A program made the translations under genes and the position numbers. 64,000 nucleotides of DNA from Saussurea involucrata (taxonomy: Eukaryota; Streptophyta; Magnoliopsida; Asterales; Asteraceae): assembly GCA_033807775.1 (NCBI GenBank), contig CM066317.1:39125870-39189869 (forward strand), in the 5' to 3' direction. Positions 28,614 to 40,900 of this stretch are shown here, piece after piece. The notes under the pieces are model-generated. The model worked only from the letters and a program-made list of their open reading frames with translations, was not told where the DNA came from and ran no database searches. The number at the start of each line of letters is the position of its first letter. The stretch's first letter is position 1.

Positions 28614-31150
28614 GCTAGAGTTTAGTTCTGGCAAAATAATTGAACTTTTAGATGTTTTGTTTGTACCACAAATTCGAAAGAATTTGGTTTCCGATAGTAT
28701 CTTGAATAAGTTAGGATATAGGCAAGTTTATGAGTCCGACAAGTTTATCTTGTCAAAAGGTGGCTCTTTTGTAGGATTCGGTTATATGTTGAATAATTTG
28801 TTTATGTTAAATTTGAATAAAAAGAATTTTGTTTCAAATTCTGTTTTTGTTGCAAATGGAAATTGTGTTGATTCTAATTTATGGCATGCAAGGCTTGGTC
28901 ATGTGAATTTTAAACGCATGGTTGAAATGTCAAAAGACGGTCTTATTCCGACTTTTGATATTAAACCCGAAAAATGTAAAACTTGCATGTTAACAAAGAT
29001 CACTAGGCAACCTTTTCCTATCGTGAAAAGGGATTCGTCGGTGCTTGAGTTAATTCATAGTGATCTTTGTGATTTGCATTCAACTCCGTCTTTTGGTAAT
29101 AGAAAGTATGTTGTCACTTTTATTGACGACGCTTCACGGTTTTGCTATGTATTTTTGTTACATTCAAAAGATGAAGCGTTGGACAAATTTAAAATTTATA
29201 AAACGGATGTTGAATTGCAAATGAATTGCTTTATAAAGTGTTTACGCACCGATCGTAGTGGGGAGTATTACGACCCCATGTTTTTCCAATCCGTAGGAAT
29301 CATTCATGAGACTACGGCGCCTTATACACCACAACAAAATGGTGTGGTGGAACGGAAAAATAGAGTTCTCAAAGAAATGGTGAACTCTATGTTATCCTAC
29401 TCGGGATTGAGTGATGGATTTTGGGGTGAAGCCATGCTAACGGCTTGTTACTTGCTGAATCGAGTTCCCAATAAAAGGAACAAGATTACCCCGTATGAAC
29501 TTTGGTTCAAGAAAATGCCTAACTTGAGTTATATTCGAGTTTGGGGTTGTCGGGCGGTTGTTCGACTACCCGAACCCAAAAGGAAGACTTTGGGTGAGAA
29601 AGGTATTGACTGCATCTTTGTTGGATATGTCGAGCATTCCAAAGCCTATAGGTTCTATGTTATTGAACCTAATGATTCTATAGCGATTCACACCGTTATA
29701 GAATCGAGAGATGCATTAGTTGATGAGACTAGATTCTCTTCAATACCTAGGCCGAAGGACATAGTTCCAAGTACTAGTGGAACTAGTGAGGTTGAAGAAC
29801 AAGCAATTGTTCCAACCGAATCTCCGATGCTTCGAAGGAGCAAAAGAGGAAGGATTGAAAAATCCTTTGGTCCTGATTTCCAAGTATACTTGGTAGAGGG
29901 ATCAAGAGATGAGATTGGATCTCATTTCCTTTACTGTTATAGTATTGAGGAGGATCCAAAATCGTTTGATGAGGCTATGAAGCCTCAAGATGTTGCTTTC
30001 TGGAAAGAAGCAATAAATGATGAGATGGACTCCATCATGGGGAATAATACTTGGGTATTATCGGACTTGCCACCGGGTTGTAAACCTTTGGGATGCAAGT
30101 GGATCTTCAAAAGGAAGATGAAAGCGGATGGATCAATCGACAAGTTCAAAGCTCGATTAGTAATCCAAGGCTTTAGGAAACGGGAAGGCATGGATTATTT
30201 TGATACTTATGCCCTGGTAGCAAGGATCTCCACGATTAGATTGTTGATAGCCTTAGGAGCTCGATTTGTCGTTGAGTTTCTCCATGAAAGATATGGGAGA
30301 GGCGGAGGTGATCCTTGGAATAAGGGTCAAGCGTGAGAACAAAGGGATTGCAATTACGCAATCTCATTACATTGAGAAAGTATTAAAGAAAATTAATTGC
30401 TTTGATTGTTCTCCGGTGAGTACTCCATGGGATCCGAGTGTGAAGCTTATGCCCAACTCGGGTGAAGCGGTGTCACAACTCGAGTACTCAAAGGCTATTG
30501 GATGCTTGATGTATGCCATGACAAGCACTAGTTTGGATATTGCTTTTGCCATAGGAAAATTGAGTAGGTTTACTAGTAATCCTAGTATTCATCATTGGCA
30601 AGCGATAAGACGAGTATTCAAATACTTGAAGAAAACCATTGATTATGGTTTGTCATATGTCAGGTTTCCTTCGATATTGGAGGGATATTCGGATGCAAGT
30701 TGGATTACCAATTTGGAAGATCACTCTTCTACGAGTGGTTGGGTGTACTTGCTTAGGGGAGGTGCCATCTCATGGGCTTCCAAGAAGCAAACTTGCATCA
30801 CGAGTTCGACTATGGAGTCGGAATTTGTGGCATTAGCCGCTGCCGGTAAAGAGGCGGAGTGGCTAAGGAATTTGGTCCATGAAATTCCGTTATGGCCGAA
30901 ACCAATTTCACCCATTTCTATTCGTTGTGATAGTGCGGCTACTTTGTCTAAAGCTTATAGTCAAGTATATAATGGCAAGTCTAGACACTTAGGTGTTAGA
31001 CATAGCATGATTCGTGAGCTAATCACGAATGGGGTGATTTCGGTTGAATTTGTTCGGTCGAAAGAAAATCTAGCGGACCACTTGACGAAGGGGTTAGCTA
31101 GGGACTTGGTTCACAAGTCGGTGATAGGGATGGGATTAAAGTCCATCTAA
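28614..31150 (+). pseudogene. COP-1 copy B: integrase, RT fragment, RNase H, broken by a deletion
   Basis: From the NE1 junction the frame is open through the zinc-binding region (WHARLGHVNF, CKTCMLTK) and the whole integrase core (LIHSDLCDLH; RTDRSGEYYD; QQNGVVERKNR) into RT (CKWIFKRKMKADGSIDKFKARL). Near 30261 about 344 bases are missing relative to copy A (3647-3990). The missing part includes HQMDVKTTFLNG, the YALKQAPKQWH motif and the catalytic YVDD. The downstream frame resumes after a shift at about 30266 and is open through RNase H (SSTMESEFVALAAAGKEAEW) to the stop at 31150, giving an intact C-terminus (TKGLARDLVHKSVIGMGLKSI-type end) that copy A lacks. Integrase looks intact, but RT is destroyed. 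Confidence 0.9.
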
Positions 31151-31660
31151 ATCTCTAATGGTGAGATACGCAATTCCCTTCTAATACAACGTTAGAAGTT
31201 GAATAATGGGAAAGCTCACTCTAAGGGATTGGGGCACAAGATGATCATCCAACGGTATGTGCTCGGTACTGCAAGTGAAGGAGGTAATCGTTCTTTTGTG
31301 AAAATTCATGTGCAAGTGCATGATGAAAGGAACTACCTATATGAGTGTGAAGTGTGGCCGCTTCAAGAAGCTTGGACTTGGCTTTGATGCACTCACGAAT
31401 GGATAAGGACACATGGCCTGTATAGTGTCAAGTTTAAACTTTAGAGAATTATTTAAATTCATGTGTATGTTTTCTTCTGGTACTCAAATAGGTTGAAGGG
31501 TTCAATCCATAAGACACCCGGATTCTCGAGTATTTGAAATGTGTAATGTACTAAGATGGAAATTCAATCTTCTAGATATTTTGATTTATGCATGAGTTTG
31601 TTTTCCTATATTGTATATTTCTTTTTGTGAATCAAGGATTGCACTAAAATGGGGGAGGAA
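31151..31660 (+). other. COP-1 copy B, 3' untranslated stretch and polypurine tract
   Basis: Non-coding and nearly identical to 4881-5390. It ends with the polypurine tract AAAATGGGGGAGGAA at 31646-31660. Confidence 0.8.
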
Positions 31661-32099
31661 TGTTGGTGATTTTAGTGAAATCATCGGTTCATTTTATGTA
31701 ATTGAATTCACAAAGATAATAATGGGGTTGGTAGCTAAGCTATAACATGAGCTAGGAGGTGTGGAGTGCACACTCGTGTAAGCTAACTAGAACCCGGGAT
31801 TGTTGGACGGTTAAGAGTGGCAAGTTACAAAGAGGTTTTATGAACTGGGCGTCGGGGCCAGTGCTGGCGCCAGTTGACTGGCACCGTGACTGGCGCCAGG
31901 CTCTGGAATGTTTGTCGGCGCTGATGCTGGCGCCAGTTGGCTGGCGCGGAGACTACGATTCTCAAATGTGTTTAAATAGTAATCGATTTTTGTATCGATT
32001 TCTGACTAAATCGATAACTAAAATCTCACGCGATCTTACGTTCTTTATCCAAGTAATCATCACTCTATTTCTCTATCGATTTCTGAAATCTCCCCAACA
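31661..32099 (+). mobile_element. COP-1 copy B, 3' LTR, internally deleted
   Basis: Same ends as the copy A LTR (TGTTGGTGAT ... CCCCAACA) but 439 bp. The GC-rich minisatellite is cut from three units to about 1.5, and the bases after it are also lost, with the junction at GCGGAGACT/ACGATT near 31955. Confidence 0.65.
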
Positions 32100-32248
32100 A
32101 AAGACGTCTCAACTCTCGTACACAACTCTTAGTTAATGTGTTGGGTTTGGTTATCCAATCAGTCAATCAATATATACATTAAAAGAAAAACCAAGAACGA
32201 TCATGTGGTATCATAATAGTTAAGTATTCATTAATCTTGAAATCATCA

Positions 32249-32250
<2 letters not shown>

Positions 32251-32288
<38 letters not shown>

Positions 32289-33159
32289 GGGGAGGTTCAA
32301 GGGAAAACCTCAAAAAAACGGAAAACTGAATAACACCCTGGTGGTCCTTCATCTGGACGGTATGCACTTGGACTGTATTGGGCTTTAATGAACGATTTTG
32401 GGATTTAATGAACCGTTATGGGCTTAATGGACTGTTTTGGACTTTAGTGAACCGTTTTAGGCTATAGTTAACTGCTTTGGGCTTTAATGGACTGTGATGG
32501 GCTTCAATGGACTGTATTGGGCTTTATTGAACGGTTATGGGCTTCAATGTATCGTTTTGGGCTTTAATGAACCATTTTGGGCTACAGTTAACCACTTTGA
32601 GCTTCAATGGGCTGTATTGGGCTTCAATGAACCATTTTGGGCTTTAATGAACCATTTTGGTCTTTAATGAACCGTAATGGGTTTCAATGGATAGTATTGG
32701 TCTTTAATGAACCGTTTTGGGCTTCAATGTATCGTTTTGGCTTTTAATGGACGACTTTGGGCTTCAATGGACTGTATTGGGCTTTAATGAACAGTTTTGG
32801 AATTTAATGAACCGTTATGGGCTTTAATGTATCGTTTTGGGCTTTAATGAACCGTTTTGGGCTACAGTTAACCGTTTTGAGCTTCAATGGATCGTATTGG
32901 TCTTCAATGGACTGTATTGGGTTTCAATGAACCATTTTAGGCTTTAATGAACCATTTTGGATTTTAATGAACCGTTATGGGCTTTAATAGACCGATTTGG
33001 GTTTAAAGAACCAATTTGGACTTTAATGGGACCGCTTTGGGCTTTAATGAACCGTAATGGGCTTCAATTAACCGTTTTAGGCTTTAATGAATCATTTTGG
33101 TCTTTAATTGATCGTTTTGGGTTTTAATCGATTGTATAATAATAATAATAATAATAATA

Positions 33160-33212
<53 letters not shown>

Positions 33213-33290
33213 ATTATTATTATTAATATTATATCATTTTTAAAACTTATATAATAATAATAATATAATAATATAATAATAATGTTGATA
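32251..33290. repeat. Microsatellites and uninterrupted 20-bp minisatellite, copy B
   Basis: (TA)n(GA)n at 32251-32291, then the TTTTGGGCTTTAATGAACCG array at about 32360-33130 with no insertion, then an (AAT)n/(ATT)n tract at 33136-33290. This is the empty-site counterpart of the array split by SIRE-A in copy A. The single GTTAA lies near 32869-32873. Confidence 0.9.
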
Positions 33291-33309
33291 ATTATATAAG
33301 AATAAGAAA

Positions 33310-33733
33310 TAAGAATAAGAAATAAATATTCTAGTTCCGGCTGATTTCCGGCGAACCTACATGTACCGCCGAAAACGCTAATCCTGTATTTCTAAAACCG
33401 TTTTAAACCCAACCGTGGCTAACCTGTATTTCTAAAATCGTGGCAAAAAGTGGAACTGAAGAATTGAAAGAAATAAATATATTGGAAGAATTAAATCAAT
33501 TGATGGAAGGGATGAAGATTGCAGTGGGACGGGGGAATAATAAAAAAATGGAAATAATATAAATCTAAAAAAAGCCTCCAAGGCCATATACAATAGAAGG
33601 AGACTACAATGTCATTTTAAATTAAAAAATCATTAGTGCAGAGAGATGGACTCGAACTCAGGTCTCTTGGGTAGAGAGAAATGCACTTACCAACTAGACT
33701 ATGATCACATTTGTGTCAATTTGTGTCTTTTGT

Positions 33734-33770
<37 letters not shown>

Positions 33771-34335
33771 ATATGAAAAGAAATCAGAGGCCTTTGACAA
33801 TCGTCACACAAAATAAATGTGGCGAAATAATCACATATAGTTACGTTTAATATTTATAACCGTGACTACTAGTTACTTTTTGACCACACAAAATAATAAA
33901 AACCGTGGCTATAAACAACCGTGGCTTTTGGCCACGTTTTACATATTTTTGTGACTATATATACATTTCTTTTGGTCACGGAAAATTGGTTCATGTGGCC
34001 ATATGTCAGTCTATGGCCACGGATAATAAACGTTACAATATAAAACCATGGTTTAGACAAAAAAACCATGGCTATATGTCTGTCTATGGCCACGGTTTTT
34101 AGTCGTTACTTGTCACGGAAAAAAAAACGTGACCTTAAAGAACCATTTAGTCACGGTTTTATCTAAACCATGGCATTATGTTTAAACATTTTTCGTAATG
34201 GTCACGGTTTTTTAGTTAAATCGTGGCTAACCCAATACTCAAATATTATTTACGACTTTTAGCCACGGTTCTAAACCCAACCGTGACTAACTCCAATTTT
34301 CAAAACCGTGGCAAAAACCTATTTTTGTACTAGTG
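33310..34335. mobile_element. CACTA-like subterminal repeats, copy B
   Basis: Same structure as 15960-16965: AACCGTGGC/GCCACGGTT repeats, a SINE remnant between the clusters (33635-33708), an (AT)n tract at 33738-33766 that is longer than in copy A, and the terminus TTTTTGTACTAGTG ending at 34335. Confidence 0.6.
33635..33708 (-). ncRNA. tRNA-derived SINE remnant, copy B
   Basis: Same A box, anticodon-like hairpin and B box as 16284-16357, with no change in these motifs. It is a duplicate, not an independent insertion. Confidence 0.6.
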
Positions 34336-35641
34336 TATACAACACACAAGCCTATACACATATTAGCATCCCCCACGGTTTTATCGGGAGGAGAATTCCG
34401 TACATTTAAACTGGACCTAAACTCATTAAATAGTTACGTATGTAGGCCTTTTGTGAAGATGTCGGCGTACTGCGAACTAGAGGGCACATGTAAGACACGA
34501 ACAAGACCCAAGGCGACTTGATCACGAACAAAGTGGATATCAATCTCTATATGTTTAGTCCGTTGGTGTTGCACGGGATTGGATGACATGTAGACAGCAC
34601 TAATGTTATCACAATATATGACCGTAGCCTTGGAGGGCGGACAGTGCAGTTCCCGAAGAAGATTACGGACCCAACATGTTTCGGCGACGACATTAGCCAC
34701 CCCACGGTATTCGGCTTCTGCGCTGGACCGAGAAATGACACCCTGGTGTTTGGATGACCAAGAAAGAAGGTTTTTCACCGAGAAAAACGCAATAACCTGA
34801 CGTGGATCGACGAGTGGTGGGGCATCCACCCCAATCTGCATCAGAGTATGCAACAAGGCCTGTAGACCGACAGACATGAAGCTGAAGGCCGTGGTCAATA
34901 GTACCCCGAATGTAACGCAAGATGCGTTTCAGCGCATGAAGGTGTGGCTCACGAGGGTCATGCATGTAGAGGCAGATCTGCTGAACAGCAAATGAGATGT
35001 CTGGTCGGGTGAAAGTAAGGTACTGGAGAGCGCCTGCAAGACTGCGATACAAGGTAGGATCCGCTATAGAGGGCCCAAATGAGTCCAACTTGTGGATAGT
35101 CTCTGCAGGTGTGCGACACGGATTACAATTGAGCATATGGGCACGCTCTAGAATTTCCGTGGCGTATTTTTGTTGTGAGAGAAATAAACCATTCGAGCTG
35201 CGAACGGCTGGAATTCCGAGGAAATAGTTAAGAGCACCCAAATCAGTCATGGACAACTCTCGACTGAGTTGGGAGATAATCCGTTGTAAGAGCTCTGTAG
35301 AAGAGGCGGTGAGGATGATATCATCCACATACATGAGAAGATAGGCTGTAGACCGCTCAGAATGATAGATGAAAAGAGATGAATCCGTCCGGCTATGCTG
35401 AAAGCCAATCTGTAGAACAAACTGAGCAAAACGCTGATACCAGGCCCGAGGTGTCTGCTTTAGGCCGTATAGAGAACGCTTTAAATGACAGACATGATCA
35501 GGAAAACGAGAGTTGCTAAAACCTGGAGGCTGATGCATGTAGACAGTCTCCTGCAAGTGACCATGAAGAAAGGCATTCTTCACATCCATTTGATGGATGG
35601 GCCAATGTCGAGATACCGCAATACTCAGAACAGTGCGTATA
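34336..35641 (-). pseudogene. COP-2 copy B: 3' half of pol (RT 3' part, RNase H) and LTR remnant
   Basis: The LARD insertion cuts the RT just upstream of MDVKNAFLHGHLQE. From 35641 leftward the frame carries LYGLKQTPRAWYQR, the catalytic LLMYVDDIILT near 35320, and RNase H (AYSDADWGGCPTTRRST). A one-base change near 34770 (an extra T in the Leu-Ser-Trp region) shifts the frame, and RNase H continues in the frame ending at 34434 (SSAEAEYRGVANVVAE). A C-terminal stop lies at about 34434, earlier than in copy A. The LTR remnant is 34336-34368 and the polypurine tract is 34369-34380. Confidence 0.85.
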
Positions 35642-37920
35642 TGTAAAGCCCGTATCCCGGTATGTTTTATTTTTATAAAATTAAATTGTGTTTTCTTTTA
35701 ACGTTGTTGGTTAACGGGATTAGCGGGACTGTCCGGAAATGTTAAAAGTTGGATTTTTTGGGGGCTTATTGTGAAAACTCTAACTGTAGGGACTAGATAT
35801 GAAATTGTTTGTATGGGTTGCATGGATCGGCCCATGAAGGACCGACCCTCCCTTTTTTTTCTCGTTTTCTTTGCGGCTCACACAACCCCACAATAATCAA
35901 AACCCTACCTTCTCCTCTCTTCTTTTATTGCCATCACCGAGCACCCCTCCCCTCCTCTCTTGCCGTCGCCGTGCTACCACCACAAGCACACCACCGCTGC
36001 CACCACCCTTGGCCGGAGTGCAGCGGAGAGAAGAGCGAGAGAGAGAGAAGCGCTGTGAAGAGAGAGTGCAGCGAAAGAGAAGGAGTGCAGCGGGAGTCGA
36101 GGCGCTACCGGGTTGCCGTAGCGAGGTAAGCCGTCTCTCTCTTTCCTTGTTTTCCTGTCCTTTTCGTCGCCGGTGACTCATAGCCAAGCCACCACCGCCG
36201 CAGCCATGGCTGCTGGCGGTGTTCGCCGCCGCAGCACGCCGTCGTGCGGTGGCTGGTCCGTGCGTAAACGGCTGTTCGGTCGGGGGTGTGCGAGTAGGGC
36301 CGAGTAGTTGGGCGGTACGTGGTTTAGTCGAGCTCGTAACCTAAAACCCCATGTCGAAACTCTAATCGTTAAACCCCGTGTTGCTACTTTTCGGGGGTGG
36401 TGGCTGCCGCCGCCGCCGACCACCACTGTCGGAGGTGGCAGTGGGTGGTGCGTGGGTTGTCCAGCCCTAGTTGCAACCCGAACCGTTAAGCCGGACGCGA
36501 ATCGTTTTATAAAATCGTCATTTCATGTGAAAACGTTTTCTGCCACTGTTTTACGTCAACCACAACTTTCCCGTCGTAACTCGGATTGAGTCGAAACTGG
36601 TGCCCACGGTTCACGTTCTGGGTCGGGCACATTTTCCGTGTTTTAGCGGAAATCTGGTTCAGCCTCTAGCTTGGTGAAAAAGTGGTCGTTTCGCAGCAGT
36701 TAGTCATTTAATGTAAAATCGTCGTTTTTCTGCTTCTGTTTTGTTTTGGTCATAACGTTTTACTCGTAACTCGGATTGGGGTGAAATCGGTGCCAAACGT
36801 TCCCTTTTTGAGTCTAGTAACTTTCCTATGTTTTGTGCATAATCCAGTTCGGAACGTAGCATAGGTAAAATCGTCGTTTTATACTGAAAGGTGCTGATTT
36901 TCGCTGTTCGGGGAACTGTTTTTGTAAAATCCATAATAAATGGTAGAAAAATCGTTAGGAGGCGTATAATATGTACTTGGAACCCTAACTCATAGTACTC
37001 TCTGACCATGAAATAATATTGGGAATTTTCTGGGTTTAAAGGGGTCGAAACAGGTCCCGAACAGACCTGTTTGGCGGGAACGGAAAGTAGTTTTAGTGAC
37101 GGTTTAAGCGTGTGTCGTGTCATAGGGTCCGAGTCTTGTATTGACACGTTTTAACATGCGTTTAGGTGCTGGGAAGTGACCGTAATTGTGAAGCTTGAAT
37201 TGTGTTATTAAGCTGGGCGCGCATTCGAGGTGAGTTCTCTCACTGTGTAGTTAGGGGTTGTATGCATGTCATAATAGTTTGTATGTACTACTGTCTTTGT
37301 GGTGTAATCTAGTTGTTTGTGGTGTGTAATATTTGATTGGTTTGAATGCTTGGTATAAATGTGTTACATTACAATTCGGTGGGACCGAGGCCTCGATGGT
37401 ACTGAGGTGTTGGTTACATTACAATTCGGTGGGACCGAGGCCTCGATGGTACTGAGGTGTTGGATACATTACAATTCGGTGGGACCGAGGCCTCGATGGT
37501 ACTGAGGTGTTGGTTACATTACAATTCGGTGGGACCGAGCTGTTGGATACATAATTACTTGTAGATGTTTACTCGTTTTATGTAACTGTGATGTTGTTGC
37601 TTATGTGCGGATAGGGGTGATGTGTATATAATTCCTATCTGCGCATGTGTTGGAATTCACTAAGCTTCGTGCTTACCCTTTCCCAATAAACTGTGGTTTC
37701 AGGTCCGAGCGGCTCCAAGGCGTGACAAGTACACACTGGCGCGCGAGGAGAGCTGGTGGTTTTATGGTTTTATTAATTAAACGTTTATTCCGCTGGTTTT
37801 TATTATAAAGATATTAATTATGAGTTTGCAAACGAAACGTTGGGATTCATTTAATGAGTTGTTATAAATGAATTGTTTATTTAAAAATTTAAATTTGCTT
37901 GTAATTTTTGGGACGTTACA
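35642..37920 (+). mobile_element. LARD 5' LTR
   Basis: This LTR is 2,279 bp, TGTAAAGCCC to GGGACGTTACA. It includes a GC-rich segment (35900-36500), a 49-bp tandem repeat (37365-37553) and a plausible intron from GAG|GTAAGCC at 36126 to TTTCAG|GTCC at 37702. ORFs at 35809-36589 lie in low-complexity GC-rich leader and match no family I recognise. Confidence 0.88.
37365..37553. repeat. 49-bp tandem repeat in LARD 5' LTR
   Basis: About 3.5 units of TACATTACAATTCGGTGGG followed by ACCGAGGCCTCGATGGTACT and GAGGTGTTGG. The last unit is truncated. The 3' LTR array (44075-44278) ends differently, so the array changed length after insertion or during copying. Confidence 0.9.
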
Positions 37921-37923
37921 ACT

Positions 37924-37935
37924 TGGTATCAGAGC
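37924..37935 (+). promoter_or_regulatory. LARD primer-binding site
   Basis: TGGTATCAGAGC three bases after the LTR end is a tRNA-Met primer site and sets the element on the + strand. Confidence 0.85.
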
Positions 37936-40900
37936 ACGGCTTGAGTGAATCAAACGTATTTCGGTGTGTTTGATCTCAAGTTTGCGGCTATAAAAATTTT
38001 CTTTAAAGTTTTTGGGAAATAAAAAGAAGGAAAAATCCGTTTGAGAAACGGTGATCGGAGGCGCAGTGTGTACAGTCAACCGGAGCCAAAGGGGAAAGGT
38101 ACAGTACTTAGTGTTTTATTGCTTTCTAGATCATAGAGTATGTATGCTAGATTGCCTGTTGTGGACACTATGCTGTATGTTGAGCTACTTGCTATTAGGA
38201 ATTTATGCTAATTATGATAGGTTACTAAGTGGATGCCCTCTAGGTTGTATGCAGTAAGAGATTTATAGCCTTAGAATATTCGATTTAGTTCTATTGCGCA
38301 GCTCTTGTTTGAGTCCAACCGTTCTAGGATAGAGTCTTGTATTCGACTGTCTATTTGTTTCGCACTGCATATAATCGGGTATTCGCGAGGTCACCCGTTA
38401 TAATTAGTAGGGATTCGGTAGTAGCAAGGGTGGTGGGATAAGAGGAAGTTCCTAGAGAGCTGGGAAGGGTGTTTATGTATGAGTACGTGTGCTAGATTGC
38501 TTTCTAGAACATAGGAGTATGTATGCTAAATTGCTTGGTGCTTATTACACTGTATTGCATGTCTGCTGCTTGCTATTAGGGATTTGGCAGTAGCAAGGGT
38601 AGTGGTTTGGATGGAATTCCTAGGGAGCTAGGAAGAGTGTGTACATATGCCGGCGCGGGCATATGTGTATAGTTTCGGCGAGAAACTACTTGGACCCCTT
38701 GGGATGGAACTCGGAACGGGCGATGATAGGTGTGGATGGTAGTAGTAGAGCTCCTACTACCGGAAGCACAGGATCAATGCTCGAGTCGGGGAAGTCACGA
38801 GGAATCCAAGGAGTTGAGCGTGAGTGTTGTTAGTATGAGTTATTATGTGCTAATAACGCGTTGTATTGTCTACCCAGAATAACCATCACAAGGAGGAACA
38901 ACTATAGTAAACCTACTAGTACAGGTGTGTACTCGAAGTGTTTTGAGGTGATGATCGTTGGGGGTAGTGATGAAGGTACTAAACTAGTAGTCGTTGGAAT
39001 AGAAAGACGATTCTAATATTAGTCACATGGAGTGACGATAGGGATGATATTTGTTGTAAGCAGATCATTTCGGGCCAAGATGGAAGATTGTGCTAGGGTC
39101 ATAGGCTCATAGAGCCGACTTTGATTTGAGGAAAACCCGTAAGATGATTTGATGTGATTTCCCAACTTGCCTTAAGAGGTTTAAATGTCTGGATGACAAT
39201 AGTAGACCGGAGAGTTTCGGAGTAGTAGGGGTCGAGACGTTGAATGCCGAATGAGTCATGCACGAAGTTATTTTGAAAATAAGATTGCATTAACAAATTC
39301 TTGTGTTTCAAATCTTTGTATGGACGGTGTTTTGGAATTTTGGGAACTGCTCAGCACACGCACAAGATTTTGAAATATGGTTTTGAAAGTGTATGAAATC
39401 GTTTTATCACGGGAGTGCAAACTTTGTTAGAATTTGTCTCATTTTCGTTATCTTTCCAACGGTTCTTTCGGGTACGATGTTATCCGTGTTTTGGTGGTGG
39501 TTAAGATGTTGGGTAAGTGACTACGGATTGAGACTCTAACATTGGAACTCCTCCACATGTGTTAGAGTTGAGACGAAAAGTTACATTCCACGATGTCTGT
39601 ATAAAGGCTATTTTGGTGATTTGTTTAAAATGAGTTTGGAATTCCAGTGTCGCTTGACTTTTCGTTCGAGAGTTTGTATTACTAAGTGTTTTATTGCAAA
39701 TAGTTCAGTGTGTGGATTGATTCATGCGTGACATAAGTGATGCATGGAGGAATTCTGGTAACATTTCATAAGGAGTTGTTTAGTGCGCTTTTTAGTCAGC
39801 TAAAGGTTTTATTGACATTTCCATGAAAATGCGATTTATCGACTTAGGGGTATGCATACTGGGGTAACCTTTGTTCTCGACATTTTGATGAACGAGTCGT
39901 GCATGAAAATGTTTTAGTTCCTTTTTGTCGAAATGAAAGACCATTTGATCCAAGGAGTGTTTTAATGTTGTGAATATCATGCATTCGATTACAATGTGTT
40001 ATATTTTGGAAATATAAATGCGTAGATTTTTGACATTCGGTTAATTTAGAATTACCGATCATTTTTTTTGGGAAATTAAAAACTTTTGCTTTGGAGGAAA
40101 CGAGTATTTTGAGCATTTTCGATAAATACATTTTTAAACTATAATGTTTTGACGTTATATGTCCCAAGTACGAAACTTGAGGAAGTGTTACAAGCTTGCA
40201 TGCCTGCCCCCAGTTTGAGATTTTACGAGGTTTTTAGTCGATATTTCCAATTATTAGAAGCGGATTGGTTTCTGTCTTCAAGTTTGAAACTTACACGAGA
40301 CAGTTGTGTTTTAACAAAAATATATTTGTAAACCGTGTCATCGTTTTGTGTGACTAGCTGACGCGCGAAAAATTGGTGGCGAACCCTGTGCCACGTCATT
40401 TTATGATCAAAAAGAAGAACTTTTGAATCAATTGTCGTGAAACTTATTTTGAATTATGTGCACGCCTTTGTCGGACCTTGTTTAAGGTCAAGCGGTTACT
40501 TTAAGTGCACGACGTGAGTCAATCCATACTGGAATCGAGGCGGTTCATTTTAAAAGAAATTATTTATTACGCTTTGCTTTTGTGTGAGTAAACTGAACTG
40601 CAATGGAACGATTTTCAACATGATTTTCCTTTGTGGGACGAGCGTGTCCAGTTTTGTGTAACTATCGATCAGGTAATAGTAGTTTTATTACATACGATCT
40701 TTTTGAGATGAAAATCCTGATGTTGAAAATATTTTGTAAATGATTTTGTAAACCTTTTGGGGAAATGTGCTTTTAAGTGTCATGTGTCATTTCGAGAATT
40801 TTCAGGGTGTGAGTCCTTTTGGAAAACTCTTTTGTTTAACCCGTGTTGAGTCTGAGACTAAGGTTGATTTCAGAGTATTGCTTGCTTAAACTTTGTTTAA

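Noticed and set aside
35809..36589. Several ORFs in the LARD LTR, repeated at 42518-43300
   Set aside because: Low-complexity GC-rich leader, open on both strands, with no family match; they are duplicated only because the LTR is duplicated.
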